Source: Vibrio sp. 10N.261.55.A7 (GTDB taxonomy: Bacteria > Pseudomonadota > Gammaproteobacteria > Enterobacterales > Vibrionaceae). Taken from it: DNA of 32,884 nt. The notes beneath the pieces were generated by a model. That model did no database searches, was not told the DNA's origin, and was given only the letters and a program-made list of their open reading frames with translations. Shown here in pieces: positions 18,943-28,137 of the stretch (the first letter of the stretch is position 1; each line of letters starts with the position of its first letter). The stretch covers positions 1-32,884 of the forward strand of contig NZ_MCWZ01000288.1 in assembly GCF_002877365.1 (NCBI RefSeq), read 5' to 3'. The position numbers and the translations under genes were made by a program.

Positions 18943-19809
18943 ATGTGGCAAGCGTTAACAGAACAACTGTCTGACACTCTTATGTTTAACTTCACTATTG
19001 TCGAACGCACAAAAGTGAAAGGTGGAGACATTAGTGAGTGCTATATGATTACTGATGGTGAACAGCGCTACTTTGTAAAAACCAACGAGCGTAGTTTCAT
19101 CAATAAGTACTTAATTGAATCTGACAACATTAAATCACTGCGCGCGACCTCTACAGTATACATTCCCGAGCTTATCTTAACCGGAACGAGTAAAGATCAT
19201 TCTTTTATTGTGCTTAACTATTTGTCAACTAAGCCACTTGATGACGACAAGAACAGCTACAAATTCGGCACTCAACTCGCAGAGCTTCATTTATGGGGCG
19301 AGCAGAAAGAGTTTGGCTATGACCGAGACAATTATATTGGTTCAACATTGCAACCAAATAAGTGGGACAGAAAGTGGCATCGATTTTTCGCAGAGCAGAG
19401 AATAGGATGGCAGTTACAGCTTTGCAGAGAAAAAGGGATTGAACTGGTTAATATTGCTGAATTTACTGAAACAGTGAAGAATCTTCTATCAAATCACAAA
19501 CCGCGCCCTTCACTGCTTCATGGCGATTTATGGCATGGAAATGTTGCTAACTCAGCCTTTGGGCCTATTTGTTATGACCCCGCTTGTTACTGGGGAGACA
19601 GAGAATGCGATATTGCGATGACGGAATTGTTTGGTGGTTTTCAACCAGAATTCTATCAGGGTTATGAGAGTGTTCTTCCTCTTGATTTTGGATACTCTGA
19701 ACGCAAAGACATCTACAATCTCTACCACCTGTTGAACCATTACAATCAGTTTGGTGGCCATTACTTAGATGAAGCAGAAACGCTCATCAAAAATATCCTC
19801 AGTTACTGA
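18943..19809 (+). CDS. Fructosamine-3-kinase family protein (YniA-like)
   Basis: A 288-residue cytoplasmic kinase with the aminoglycoside-phosphotransferase fold. Visible: VKGGDISECYMI (nucleotide loop), the lysine in YFVKTN, the catalytic loop LLHGDLWHGNV and the metal site CYDPACYWGDRECDIAMTELFGGF, all matching YniA and fructosamine kinases, which repair glycated proteins. AAGGA is eight bases before the ATG. A strong terminator follows at 19854. The true substrate is unproven; bacterial members have been shown to act on sugar adducts. Confidence 0.9.
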   Translation: MWQALTEQLSDTLMFNFTIVERTKVKGGDISECYMITDGEQRYFVKTNERSFINKYLIESDNIKSLRATSTVYIPELILTGTSKDHSFIVLNYLSTKPLDDDKNSYKFGTQLAELHLWGEQKEFGYDRDNYIGSTLQPNKWDRKWHRFFAEQRIGWQLQLCREKGIELVNIAEFTETVKNLLSNHKPRPSLLHGDLWHGNVANSAFGPICYDPACYWGDRECDIAMTELFGGFQPEFYQGYESVLPLDFGYSERKDIYNLYHLLNHYNQFGGHYLDEAETLIKNILSY

Positions 19810-19853
19810 TCAGCAAATATTAATAAGCCAATATTCATCGACAGTGTTGACCA

Positions 19854-19883
19854 AAAAACAGCAATCATCTGATTGCTGTTTTT
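19854..19883. terminator. Terminator after the fructosamine-kinase-like gene
   Basis: A perfect 14-base inverted repeat (AAAAACAGCAATCA / TGATTGCTGTTTTT) with a two-base centre, followed by CTTTT. A classic strong, potentially bidirectional terminator. Confidence 0.9.
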
Positions 19884-20025
19884 CTTTTCGAATATACTTG
19901 TTTAGATTTGAAGCAAAATGCTGACGGAACTTGCGAAATGACTCAGGTCAATAAAACCTAGAGTAGTGGTAATAAAACTGTGATCTCGTTAGAATACGCG
20001 CTCAAAAAATTATAACACTAGAACA

Positions 20026-22296
20026 ATGAGCGATTTCAAAATGAGCAGAAAAATTGAACTCCTGGCACCAGGTGGCGATGTAGAAGCTATCAAAGCAGCT
20101 ATAGTGGCTGGAGCGAACGCGGTCTATTGCGGCCTTGACACATTCAATGCTCGTAATCGAGCGTCTAACCTCTCAATGGATGAGTTAAACGGTGTTATTC
20201 GCCTCGCTCATGAATACGGTTGTGAAGTTTTCCTAACGCTCAATATCGTTCTTCTAGAACATGAAATTAAGAGCATCAGCAAGTTACTCAACCAACTGGT
20301 TAATACCAAGGTTGATGGCATCATAGTGCAAGATCTCGGTCTCTTTGACCTGGTGAAAAAACATTTCCCAACGCTCGATGTTCACGCATCAACTCAATTG
20401 ACCACGCACAATGAAGGTCAAATTAAGTTCCTTTCAAAAATTGGCGCGACACGCGTTAACTTATCTCGTGAACTGAATTTGCCAGAAATCAAAATGCTTA
20501 CGCAAGTGGCTCATGATCATGATGTTCTTACTGAAGTATTTGTGCACGGCGCACTCTGTATTGCGTTCTCTGGTCAATGTTACTCAAGCTCAGTTAGCGT
20601 CGGTAATTCTGGTAACCGCGGCCGTTGTAGCCAAGCGTGTCGAGATGAATACGAGATTACCGATGCGGGTAACAAATACCCACTTAACCTAAAAGATAAC
20701 TCTGCCTACTATGATCTTCCAGAGCTGGTCGACGCACAAGTTGACTCTCTAAAAGTAGAAGGTCGTATTAAGGGCGCGCACTATGTGTACACCGTTGTTG
20801 ATACATGGCGCAAACAGATCGATAGTTTTGTAGAGAGTGGATTATTGATTGAAGACGACTCTAATCTACATAAAGTATTCAACCGCGACTTTACCAACTC
20901 TTTCCTTAAAGGAAACCTAACGAAAGATATGTTTATCGACAACCCGCGTGATAACAGTGTTAACTACGCGATCGATAAAGCTAAATCAGAAAATGAAGCC
21001 ATATCGGTTGTGCAAATTCAGGAAGTAACAAGCGATCTCTACACTTCTAAGAATGAAATTGGCGATGAGATGCGCAAAAAGATCGAATTCTTAGATATCA
21101 GCAAAACAGCCGTCACACTTTCATTTATTGCAAAGTTAGGCCAACCATTTGTCGTTAAAGTAAGCTCGGATAAAGAGACGTTTTCTGTACAATCTGAGTC
21201 GCTGCTTTCTGCTGCAGGCGAAAAAGCGATCGATGAAGAGATGTTGAAGAAACGCTTTAAAACCATCAAAAGTGCGGTCCACCGCCTTGAAGGACACGCG
21301 TTTGATCAACTAGACGAAGGTTTGGCAATTCCTCTGCGTGAGGTTTCTGCTTTAAAAGACGAAATTGAGTTTCTTCTAAATGGAAAAGTTGATGTGGTTA
21401 AGCATGTCGATGTTCCAGCGTTGGTTCAGCATCCAAAAGTCAATGAAACGCCAACTTTATCTATGCTCATCGCCGATGTAGAAGACTTGCACCTATGTGA
21501 CGTTACCGATGCCGACATTTACTTCAAGTTGCCAGAAAGTTTCAAGAAGCGTTGCAACAAGTACATTGATATTCTCAGTGAGAACCCGCGCTTAATTCCG
21601 TGGTTCCCTGCGGTATTGATTGGTAAAGATTACGACGAAGCGGTGCGTGTTCTTGAAACTGTGAAGCCTGCTCGAATTGTGACTAACAACACAGGTATTG
21701 CGTACAAAGCGTATGAAATGGGTATTGAGTGGGTTGCTGGTCCGTTTATGAACACCACAAACTCGCACGCGCTTATCACTTTGAAAGAAGAGTTAGATTG
21801 TGCTGGTGCGTTCATTTCAAACGAAATTAATAAAGGTCAAATTCGTCATATTCGCAGACCAGAAAACTTCAAGCTTTTCTACAGCATCTATCATCCAATT
21901 TTAATGATGACTAGCCGTCAATGTTTCTTCCAAAGAACTGTCGGTTGTAATAAGCCGTCGATTGAAGCCGGTTGCATGCTTAAATGTGAGAAGGCGACCA
22001 CGATCACCAACGTAAAAGGCATCTCTTTTGCCGTTGATAAGCAAAAAGGTGGCTACCCAAGTATCTACAACCATGAACAGTTCTTAAACCAAGATGCGGT
22101 TCATGACTTCTCTGATTTGTTTGATGAGTTCTTTATCGATCTGACCAACATTGGCGCTGGTTCTAAAGAGGTTCAAGACAAAGTTGAATTGATCCGATAC
22201 TTTGAGGGACTGATTAGTGGAATGGAAGAGGCTGGAGAGAACTTAAATCGATTAGTCGAAGTTCGAACAAATGCTCAGTATATCCAAGGCCTCTAA
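20026..22296 (+). CDS. U32 family protein, RlhA-like (23S rRNA hydroxylation)
   Basis: A 756-residue cytoplasmic protein. The N-terminal U32 domain (about 8-290) begins ELLAPGGDVEAIKAAI and carries four cysteines, C178, C185, C201 and C205, in ALCIAFSGQC...GRCSQACR, then SLKVEGRIKGAHYVY. Proteins of this kind (RlhA, TrhP, UbiU/V) use iron-sulfur clusters for hydroxylation, not proteolysis. A middle region (about 300-460) fits the extra domain of RlhA. The C-terminal part (about 490-700) has a second U32-like barrel and another four cysteines (C633, C641, C650, C654). It is longer than E. coli RlhA (about 650), so the exact target is uncertain. ATGs at 20026 and 20041 are both possible; neither has a strong ribosome binding site. 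Confidence 0.8.
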   Translation: MSDFKMSRKIELLAPGGDVEAIKAAIVAGANAVYCGLDTFNARNRASNLSMDELNGVIRLAHEYGCEVFLTLNIVLLEHEIKSISKLLNQLVNTKVDGIIVQDLGLFDLVKKHFPTLDVHASTQLTTHNEGQIKFLSKIGATRVNLSRELNLPEIKMLTQVAHDHDVLTEVFVHGALCIAFSGQCYSSSVSVGNSGNRGRCSQACRDEYEITDAGNKYPLNLKDNSAYYDLPELVDAQVDSLKVEGRIKGAHYVYTVVDTWRKQIDSFVESGLLIEDDSNLHKVFNRDFTNSFLKGNLTKDMFIDNPRDNSVNYAIDKAKSENEAISVVQIQEVTSDLYTSKNEIGDEMRKKIEFLDISKTAVTLSFIAKLGQPFVVKVSSDKETFSVQSESLLSAAGEKAIDEEMLKKRFKTIKSAVHRLEGHAFDQLDEGLAIPLREVSALKDEIEFLLNGKVDVVKHVDVPALVQHPKVNETPTLSMLIADVEDLHLCDVTDADIYFKLPESFKKRCNKYIDILSENPRLIPWFPAVLIGKDYDEAVRVLETVKPARIVTNNTGIAYKAYEMGIEWVAGPFMNTTNSHALITLKEELDCAGAFISNEINKGQIRHIRRPENFKLFYSIYHPILMMTSRQCFFQRTVGCNKPSIEAGCMLKCEKATTITNVKGISFAVDKQKGGYPSIYNHEQFLNQDAVHDFSDLFDEFFIDLTNIGAGSKEVQDKVELIRYFEGLISGMEEAGENLNRLVEVRTNAQYIQGL

Positions 22297-22332
22297 AGTT
22301 AGAGAGCGATAACTCTGACCGCATCCTAATAG

Positions 22333-22360
22333 AAAAGCCGACTTATTCTGTCGGTTTTTT
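22333..22360. terminator. Shared terminator between the U32 gene and the cyclase gene
   Basis: CCGAC (22338-22342) pairs with GTCGG (22350-22354), followed on the plus strand by six T and on the minus strand by CTTTTC. It can end both convergent transcripts. Confidence 0.75.
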
Positions 22361-22400
22361 ACGATTGTTAGTCGCATTTTAGGTTGTTTTAGAGTTTCTC

Positions 22401-23636
22401 TTACAAGCCTGGGTAATGTCTATGTTCTGCCAATGGAAATTTATTAGCTAGGTTCCCCCTTTGCCGCCAGTCTCTGGCAATCCGATCCCTATCTACACCA
22501 AGTTTGAAGTTCCAAATAGGGTTAAACAAAGGCCTATAGCCTTCTAGTATTAGATTGAAACGCAATTCCCTTACATCCTCGATGGTCTCGAGTATTAAGA
22601 CCAAACCGCTTGGCGCAAATACGACTGCATCACAATCTATTTCATCAACCATTGGGCGGCCTGCTTCATCGCTGTGGTGTACCATCCACCCGCCGTTCCC
22701 ATTACGGCCAAATCGCGCATTTAATCGAACGGCAATCTCTTCTATTAGTAGTGATACGTTCCCTAAGTGACGATCCTCTCTCTGTTCAAATTCTTGATAC
22801 GTACGTATATAGCTATCACTTCCAGGGACATGACGTGCATGAAAACTTGGCCTTAACTCCCCATTACGGTGAAGTACAGACATAACCGACCTTTCCTCCC
22901 CCCCTGTAAGAGGAGATTGGTTAGGAGGAAACACTCCCCACAAATCATAATCTCCAGTCTGAGCCGCTTTGAAATTCACTGGTGCCCCTGCAGAATTGCC
23001 TTCAGGGTTTGATAGTGCACAGACTTGATGAAAAGTTTCGCCACTTCGAGTCGTCACTAAGTGTCGCCGTGCTGGACTGCAGTTTAATAAAAAAGGGCTG
23101 TTGTCTTTGTAACAAACCGCCCAACTCGACGCATTTGGGTGCCCTACCGGATTGATTAATTCACTGGCTCGAACAAGAATGAACTGATAAAGACCACCAT
23201 GAGTGCCAGCTTCGATATTGAAGTAATTTAGACCAGTTCCTAATCGACTTTCGATATAGACTTTATTGAAACCTACCAGACGCTTTAAGTTGTTACGCCG
23301 TTGTTCTGAGATAAATAAAGGGATGACTCGAGCACCACAATGTATTGCGTCTTCAATTTTCTTGTATTGCCAAACTAATGCTTCGTTTCCTAAGCCTTTT
23401 TTTCCTAATGATGGATCGGCTAAAACGAAGCCTGCCATCGGCCCCCAATCACAGGATTTTGCCTTAACGTGATACCCTTTTGATGCGTAGCCTTCTCTAA
23501 TAAGTTCTGTCGCATATACGCCAACTGAACGGGTCGCAATTACTGTATTAGTGTCTCGCGCAACAGTTTGAAAAGCGGTGCAATGTTCAATGGGTATACC
23601 CATATCTTGTTCGACTAAACCTAGACCATACTTCAC
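22401..23636 (-). CDS. ExoY/CyaA/edema-factor-like nucleotidyl cyclase
   Basis: A 411-residue protein matching class II (toxin-type) adenylyl cyclases from end to end. Seen: GIPIEHCTAF...VARDTNTVIATR and ELIREGYASKGYHVKAK, with Lys53 and Lys60 spaced as in ExoY K81/K88; then DWGPMAGF, the two-metal motif GDYDLWGVFPP (Asp229, Asp231), and GNV...VHHSDEAGRP with His320/His321, then GYRPLFNPIWN near the end. ExoY has near-identical blocks (HHSDDAG). Known relatives are toxins secreted into host cells and activated there by actin or calmodulin to make cAMP or cGMP. The GTG start has AAGGAG nine bases upstream, and an in-frame TAA at 23643-23645 rules out a longer form, so only 12 residues precede the domain. 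No secretion, chaperone or immunity gene is nearby. It is convergent with the U32 gene and probably monocistronic. Confidence 0.9.
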   Translation of the reverse strand: MKYGLGLVEQDMGIPIEHCTAFQTVARDTNTVIATRSVGVYATELIREGYASKGYHVKAKSCDWGPMAGFVLADPSLGKKGLGNEALVWQYKKIEDAIHCGARVIPLFISEQRRNNLKRLVGFNKVYIESRLGTGLNYFNIEAGTHGGLYQFILVRASELINPVGHPNASSWAVCYKDNSPFLLNCSPARRHLVTTRSGETFHQVCALSNPEGNSAGAPVNFKAAQTGDYDLWGVFPPNQSPLTGGEERSVMSVLHRNGELRPSFHARHVPGSDSYIRTYQEFEQREDRHLGNVSLLIEEIAVRLNARFGRNGNGGWMVHHSDEAGRPMVDEIDCDAVVFAPSGLVLILETIEDVRELRFNLILEGYRPLFNPIWNFKLGVDRDRIARDWRQRGNLANKFPLAEHRHYPGL

Positions 23637-23944
23637 CTTAACTTACTCCTTTATTTAGCTGACGCTAGTATAGGAGCATAAGACTTATACGAGTTTTAAG
23701 AATGAGATTGGTCTATTTATTTACCATTGAGGCGGTGATGATAACGAAACACCCTGCATTCTAGGTAATGGTTACAGGCTATAGCCGTAGAAAATTGATG
23801 ACTGGTCACCAAAAAGCTGCCTAAGTGGCTCTAATAATAAGTACATGAGTTTAATTGAACGCCAATCTATCTAAGCGTCCAATTCAACCTAATGCCGTAC
23901 TATTCTAACGCCTCTCCAGAAGAGTGGATTCTTAGCAAGCGTAA
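23637..23944. other. 308-base gap between the cyclase and EamA-transporter genes; no gene seen
   Basis: It should hold the cyclase promoter (a TATACT-like element lies about 30 bases upstream of its GTG, without a clear -35 box). An imperfect stem-loop (AATTGAACGC at 23853-23862 with GCGTCCAATT at 23875-23884, one mismatch) lies downstream of the transporter gene but lacks a T-run. No direct repeats or att-like ends were recognised. Confidence 0.5.
23646..23651 (-). promoter_or_regulatory. Ribosome binding site that fixes the cyclase GTG start
   Basis: AAGGAG on the minus strand, nine bases before GTG at 23634-23636; the in-frame stop at 23643-23645 lies between them. This makes the GTG the earliest possible start. 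Confidence 0.75.
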
Positions 23945-24853
23945 TTAGCTATTAGCTTTTTTAAACTTAGTGTTCGTTCGTGATCCACCAAAGACATTAA
24001 TCAATGCGCCCAAGATGATCAGACTACCCCCAAGTAGCGTCCAAGCTGATGGTACCTCACTAAAGATCAACCAACCTAGAATGATTGAAAAAACGACTTG
24101 AACATACGAATAAGCCGTTGCTTTGCTTGCCACTTCCACGCGCATGGCTTTCGTCAATCCAACCTGCCCTATTTGAGTGAAAATACCCACAAAGATGAGC
24201 AGTATGAAAGCTTCAAAATTAGGGACGACAAATTCGTCACCAAGCAGAATCAGTGATAGTGGAAGCGCAATTAAAGGGAAGTAGAAAATAATGACAGAAC
24301 TGTCTTCTGTCGTGCTTAGCTTTTTGACTATAACGTAGGCAATAGCACTGCCCATTGCGCCGAATAACGCCGCAGTAACGCTGATTAATGGAAGTTCTGT
24401 GCCGCTTCCAATAAGACTGCCTGGGCTTACTATCATCATTAATCCGCTTAAACAAAAAACGATGCAAATAATCGTAGATATCTGAACCCTTTCCTTTAGA
24501 AACAGCAGCGCTAAAACGGCAGTAAATACTGGGTGTAGATACTGAAGAATCGTCGCTTCCGCTAACGGCAGTGTTGCAATGGCAAAGTAAACACAAATGA
24601 GAGCCAGTGAACCCACTGCGCCTCGAGCGAACAACAGTTTTTTATTTTCACCCCAAATAGATATGCGTTTACGTTTCACATCGACATAGCTAATCAGCAA
24701 AGAAATAAGGGCTCTGGCGGCGACGATTTCAAAAATTGGAATGCCATGATGGCTAACCAGTTTTACACAGCTCGACATAAGAGAAAAAGCTAAGGCAGAG
24801 ATCAACATGTATCTCAGCCCTAGAGGAATGGCGTTTACAACGTTTGAAAGCAT
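23945..24853 (-). CDS. DMT superfamily transporter (EamA family)
   Basis: A 302-residue inner-membrane protein with ten hydrophobic helices forming two EamA repeats (about 12-143 and 155-288). Motifs include FEIVAARALISLLIS in the first repeat, VFTAVLALLFLKERV at its end, and the matching ILGWLIFSEVPSAWTLLGGSLIILGA in the second. Members export amino acids or other small metabolites; the substrate cannot be predicted. The ATG start is at 24853. It runs in the same direction as the ABC exporter gene upstream, 155 bases apart. Confidence 0.9.
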   Translation of the reverse strand: MLSNVVNAIPLGLRYMLISALAFSLMSSCVKLVSHHGIPIFEIVAARALISLLISYVDVKRKRISIWGENKKLLFARGAVGSLALICVYFAIATLPLAEATILQYLHPVFTAVLALLFLKERVQISTIICIVFCLSGLMMIVSPGSLIGSGTELPLISVTAALFGAMGSAIAYVIVKKLSTTEDSSVIIFYFPLIALPLSLILLGDEFVVPNFEAFILLIFVGIFTQIGQVGLTKAMRVEVASKATAYSYVQVVFSIILGWLIFSEVPSAWTLLGGSLIILGALINVFGGSRTNTKFKKANS

Positions 24854-25008
24854 AAGTAATGACGAATGAGGTAAATAGAAGTGCGAATCCTAGTCAACAA
24901 CGTCCTCAAAAGAAAGCAATATTAAGTCAACGCACTGTGATGCTTGAACCAAGTTCATTAACAATGGCTTAAGCTGTCTTGTGTTATTGGTAAGGGCATC
25001 GATTGGGA

Positions 25009-26820
25009 TTACCGATTAAGGTGTTTGAATTGCAGCTCGACTAATCGCTGGTACAACTCGCAACTCTCAAGTAACGAATAGTGGTCACCCACATCCACGA
25101 GCTTACCTTGGTCCATCACCGCAATATTGTCGGCGTGCTTAATCGTCGACAGCCTATGGGCAATAATGATCGTTGTTCTGCCTTTCATCAACTCATCGAG
25201 CGCCAATTGTACATGATGCTCGCTTTCACTATCGAGTGCGCTCGTTGCTTCATCAAGCAGCAAGATTTTTGGATCTTTAAGAATCGCTCTGGCTATCGCG
25301 ATACGTTGACGTTGCCCACCAGACAAACGAACCCCACGTTCACCAAGAAAACTCTTATACCCTTTTGGTAGTTTCGTTATAAATTCATGAGCGTGGGCTT
25401 TCTTTGCCGCCTCGATAACCTGTTCGTCAGTGGCATCAGGGTTTCCATACCGAATATTGTGGAAGACATCGTGACTGAACAAAGCGGGTTGCTGCGGCAC
25501 GAGCGCCATCTGGTTACGTAGATCTTTTGGGTCTAGATGTCGAATGTCCACGCCGCCTAAAGTGACGGTACCAATCTGCGGGTCGTAAAATCGTTGTAGT
25601 AGTTCGAATAACGTTGTTTTACCGGCACCTGAAGGCCCGACTAGCGCCAAAACTTTACCTTCAGACGCAACGAGATTTAACGCTTGTGTCGCGGGTTGAT
25701 CTGGTCTTGATGGATAATGGAATGTGACGTCTTTGAAGGACACTTCTGCATTACTTTCATGAGCTGAAACAACAGTACCACTTGGCGCAACGATATGGCT
25801 TTCCACTTTTAAGATCTCTACCAGTCGTTCTGTTGCACCTGCCGCACGTTGAAGTTCGCCAAGCACTTCTGAAATGGTGCCAAGAGAAGACGCGACCATA
25901 ATGGCATAGAAAACAAATGCACCTAAATCACCGGCTGACATGGTACCGTTTATGACGTCACTGCCACCAACCCAAAGCATGCCTGAAATCGCACTGAATA
26001 CGATGACTATCACGCCAGAAATGAGTATCGCACGTTGCTTAACACGCTGACGACCAATCTCGTAGGCTTTCTCAACCTCAAGCGCAAACGATGCTTTTTC
26101 TTGTGCCTCAAAACTATAACTTTGTACCGTTTTGATGTGCTCAACCGCTTCGCCAGCATAACTACCAACATCCGCCATTGAGTCTTGGCTTTTGCGTGAA
26201 AGTGCGCGGACTCTTCGGCCATAAACTAAAATGGGCACCAGAATAAATGGGACTGATGCCAATACGATCAGGGTCAGCTTAACATTGGTCGCAAACAACA
26301 TAATTGTGGCACCCAAACACATCAGTGCGCTTCTCATGGCCATTGAGAAAGAAGATCCAATGATGCTTTGGAGTAAAGTGGTGTCCGTAGTGATACGCGA
26401 CATTATGTCGCCGCTGCCATTGGTTTCAAAGTAACTAGGGTGCAGAGTAACGACATGGTTGAACACAGAGAGGCGAATATCGGCACTGACTCGTTCGCCT
26501 ACTGAAGAAACAAGATAAAATCGGAAAAACGTACCAATGGAAATGAGCACCGTCACTAATAGGATAAACTGAATAGCACTCCCCAGTTCTTCTAACGAAC
26601 GTTGGCTGAAGCCATCATCGATGAGTATACGAACACCCTGCCCGACAGACAAAGTTAATGATGCCGTAAATACAAGCGCAACCAATGCTGCGATGACTCT
26701 TCCTTTATAAGGTCGAATAAAGGCGATTAGCTCAATCAAAATACCTAAACTCTTTCGATTGGTACTTTTACTGTTATTTTTTCTTACTGTTTTTTGAACC
26801 GATTCAGGTTTAGGTTTCAT
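25009..26820 (-). CDS. ABC exporter, fused membrane and ATPase domains (ABCB/MsbA-like)
   Basis: A 603-residue half-transporter that works as a homodimer. A basic cytoplasmic N-terminus (about 1-30) is followed by six membrane helices (about 38-330) with the family's SVGERVSADIRLSVFNHV and SRITTDTTLLQ coupling helices. The ATPase domain has Walker A GPSGAGKT (395-402), Q-loop VPQQPALFSHDV, signature LSGGQRQRIAIARAIL, Walker B ILLLDEATSALD and H-loop AHRLSTI. All catalytic residues are present. The substrate may be a lipid or hydrophobic drug; MsbA itself is usually next to lpxK, which is absent here, so this is a relative and not msbA. No partner gene is seen. Confidence 0.9.
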   Translation of the reverse strand: MKPKPESVQKTVRKNNSKSTNRKSLGILIELIAFIRPYKGRVIAALVALVFTASLTLSVGQGVRILIDDGFSQRSLEELGSAIQFILLVTVLISIGTFFRFYLVSSVGERVSADIRLSVFNHVVTLHPSYFETNGSGDIMSRITTDTTLLQSIIGSSFSMAMRSALMCLGATIMLFATNVKLTLIVLASVPFILVPILVYGRRVRALSRKSQDSMADVGSYAGEAVEHIKTVQSYSFEAQEKASFALEVEKAYEIGRQRVKQRAILISGVIVIVFSAISGMLWVGGSDVINGTMSAGDLGAFVFYAIMVASSLGTISEVLGELQRAAGATERLVEILKVESHIVAPSGTVVSAHESNAEVSFKDVTFHYPSRPDQPATQALNLVASEGKVLALVGPSGAGKTTLFELLQRFYDPQIGTVTLGGVDIRHLDPKDLRNQMALVPQQPALFSHDVFHNIRYGNPDATDEQVIEAAKKAHAHEFITKLPKGYKSFLGERGVRLSGGQRQRIAIARAILKDPKILLLDEATSALDSESEHHVQLALDELMKGRTTIIIAHRLSTIKHADNIAVMDQGKLVDVGDHYSLLESCELYQRLVELQFKHLNR

Positions 26821-27207
26821 GACAGGCCTTTATTACTTGTTCTTATTTATCCACGCGAACTTTCACTGTTTTTCGTACCATTTTTGACGGTATTGAAATA
26901 CCAGCAAGCGCTCACTGTTATAAATTTCTTACAATCTGAAAGACAATCTCACAGATTTAGAATTATTGGAATGGATTACGGATGGTTATTGAATTTATTG
27001 CGTTACGACTTAAACCCACAATTAGAAATAGTGTTAAATCTTTTCTGAATAACTCATTTTTCATTTACAAAACAATAGGAAATATTCTCAACACCCTTAC
27101 GCTAATATGTGGTTTAAGAGCTAGTTCAAACTTTCCACTTAATTCACGACCATTACTAACTTGGATGATTAAGATTACTTTGTTGTAAAGAAGCAAGGGA
27201 GTACGCA
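26821..27207. other. 387-base gap before the CPXCG-protein gene; no convincing gene
   Basis: A+T-rich, with a few short open frames (the longest about 70-80 codons, hydrophobic or low complexity, without ribosome binding sites). It must contain the divergent promoters of the ABC exporter and the CPXCG gene. The ribosome binding site AAGGGAG (27195-27201) belongs to the next gene. Confidence 0.5.
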
Positions 27208-27411
27208 ATGATAAGCTATACAGAGAAAAAAGTTCAATGTCCGCACTGTGAACATACGATTGGCTTAACTCTCGATGCCTCAAATGGTAGTCAAGAGTTT
27301 CACGATGAATGTCCCCATTGTTATCGTGCGATCCGTTTAAATATGCTTATTGATCACAATCTTCAACACGTTGATTTAACCGCCAGTATTGAAGACGAGC
27401 CATTTAGCTAA
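27208..27411 (+). CDS. CPXCG-type cysteine-rich small protein
   Basis: A 67-residue protein with two CPHC knuckles (CPHCEHTIGLTLDAS and ECPHCYRAIRLN), a zinc-ribbon-like arrangement shared with the CPXCG-motif family. In the first knuckle the usual glycine is Glu, in the second Tyr. AAGGGAG ends six bases before the ATG. The acidic tail (SIEDEPFS) is typical of the family. The function is unknown; metal binding is likely. Confidence 0.82.
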   Translation: MISYTEKKVQCPHCEHTIGLTLDASNGSQEFHDECPHCYRAIRLNMLIDHNLQHVDLTASIEDEPFS

Positions 27412-27528
27412 AAAACTGTTTCAGCAGATCATGTTTGCTGCAACAACTTACCGTCATTCGACTTAATTCCAAATACCAAAAAACGGAAGCCCCTTAACAG
27501 TGCTTCCGTTTCTTTTACTCTTTAAACG

Positions 27529-28137
27529 CTAATTCTTTTTCGCTAACACTCTTTCAACGGTATTCACTATCGCCTGTGTTTGCGGATCAAACTCGACATT
27601 AATGTGGTCACCCACTTTGCGTTCACCAAAAAGAGTCCTCGTTAATGTCTCAGGAATGAGGTGAACATTGAATCTATCGTCTTCAACTTCGCCTATAGTT
27701 AGCGAACAACCGTCTAATCCAATGTAGCCTTTCTCTAATACGTATTTCATCGCTTCAGCGTCGATTTTGAACCAAATCGTTCGATTGTTTGGTGTATTTA
27801 TCACCTCGTCAATTTCAGCCGTTAAAGAGATATGGCCAGACATAGAATGGCCACCTATCTCATCACCAAAGCGTGCGGCACGCTCCACGTTGACACTATC
27901 GCCTACTTTCACATTGCCAAGGTTTGTCAGCTTTAACGTCGCCTGCATCAAATCGAACGTCACTTGATCTTGTTGAATGTGCGTAACCGTTAAGCAACAG
28001 CCGTTATGAGCGACAGAAGCACCAATAGTTAGCCCTTTTCGAAGCTCTTTGGGCAACGACAGCGTGTGAGTTTGGAACTGCTCTTTTTGGACGATTGAAA
28101 TAACTTGAGCCGTACCTTGTACGATACCTGTAAACAT
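27529..28137 (-). CDS. ribE: Riboflavin synthase alpha chain
   Basis: A 202-residue enzyme that dismutates two 6,7-dimethyl-8-ribityllumazine molecules into riboflavin. Two lumazine-binding repeats are visible: [12 protein letters not shown]...[15 protein letters not shown] and [14 protein letters not shown]...[15 protein letters not shown]. The start MFTGIV at 28137 is chosen over the ATG at 28152, which adds MESPN, because the family almost always begins MFTGI; neither has a strong ribosome binding site. It is divergent from norM, an arrangement seen in Vibrio. No FMN-riboswitch-like element was recognised in the short intergenic region. Confidence 0.93.
   Translation of the reverse strand: MFTGIVQGTAQVISIVQKEQFQTHTLSLPKELRKGLTIGASVAHNGCCLTVTHIQQDQVTFDLMQATLKLTNLGNVKVGDSVNVERAARFGDEIGGHSMSGHISLTAEIDEVINTPNNRTIWFKIDAEAMKYVLEKGYIGLDGCSLTIGEVEDDRFNVHLIPETLTRTLFGERKVGDHINVEFDPQTQAIVNTVERVLAKKN

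Noticed and set aside
25009..26820. Possible msbA
   Set aside because: It has the same architecture, but no lpxK neighbour and an atypical basic N-terminus; kept as a general ABC exporter.
26794..27188. Short overlapping frames (84 and 68 codons) between the ABC exporter and the CPXCG gene
   Set aside because: No ribosome binding sites or homology; A+T-rich composition explains them.
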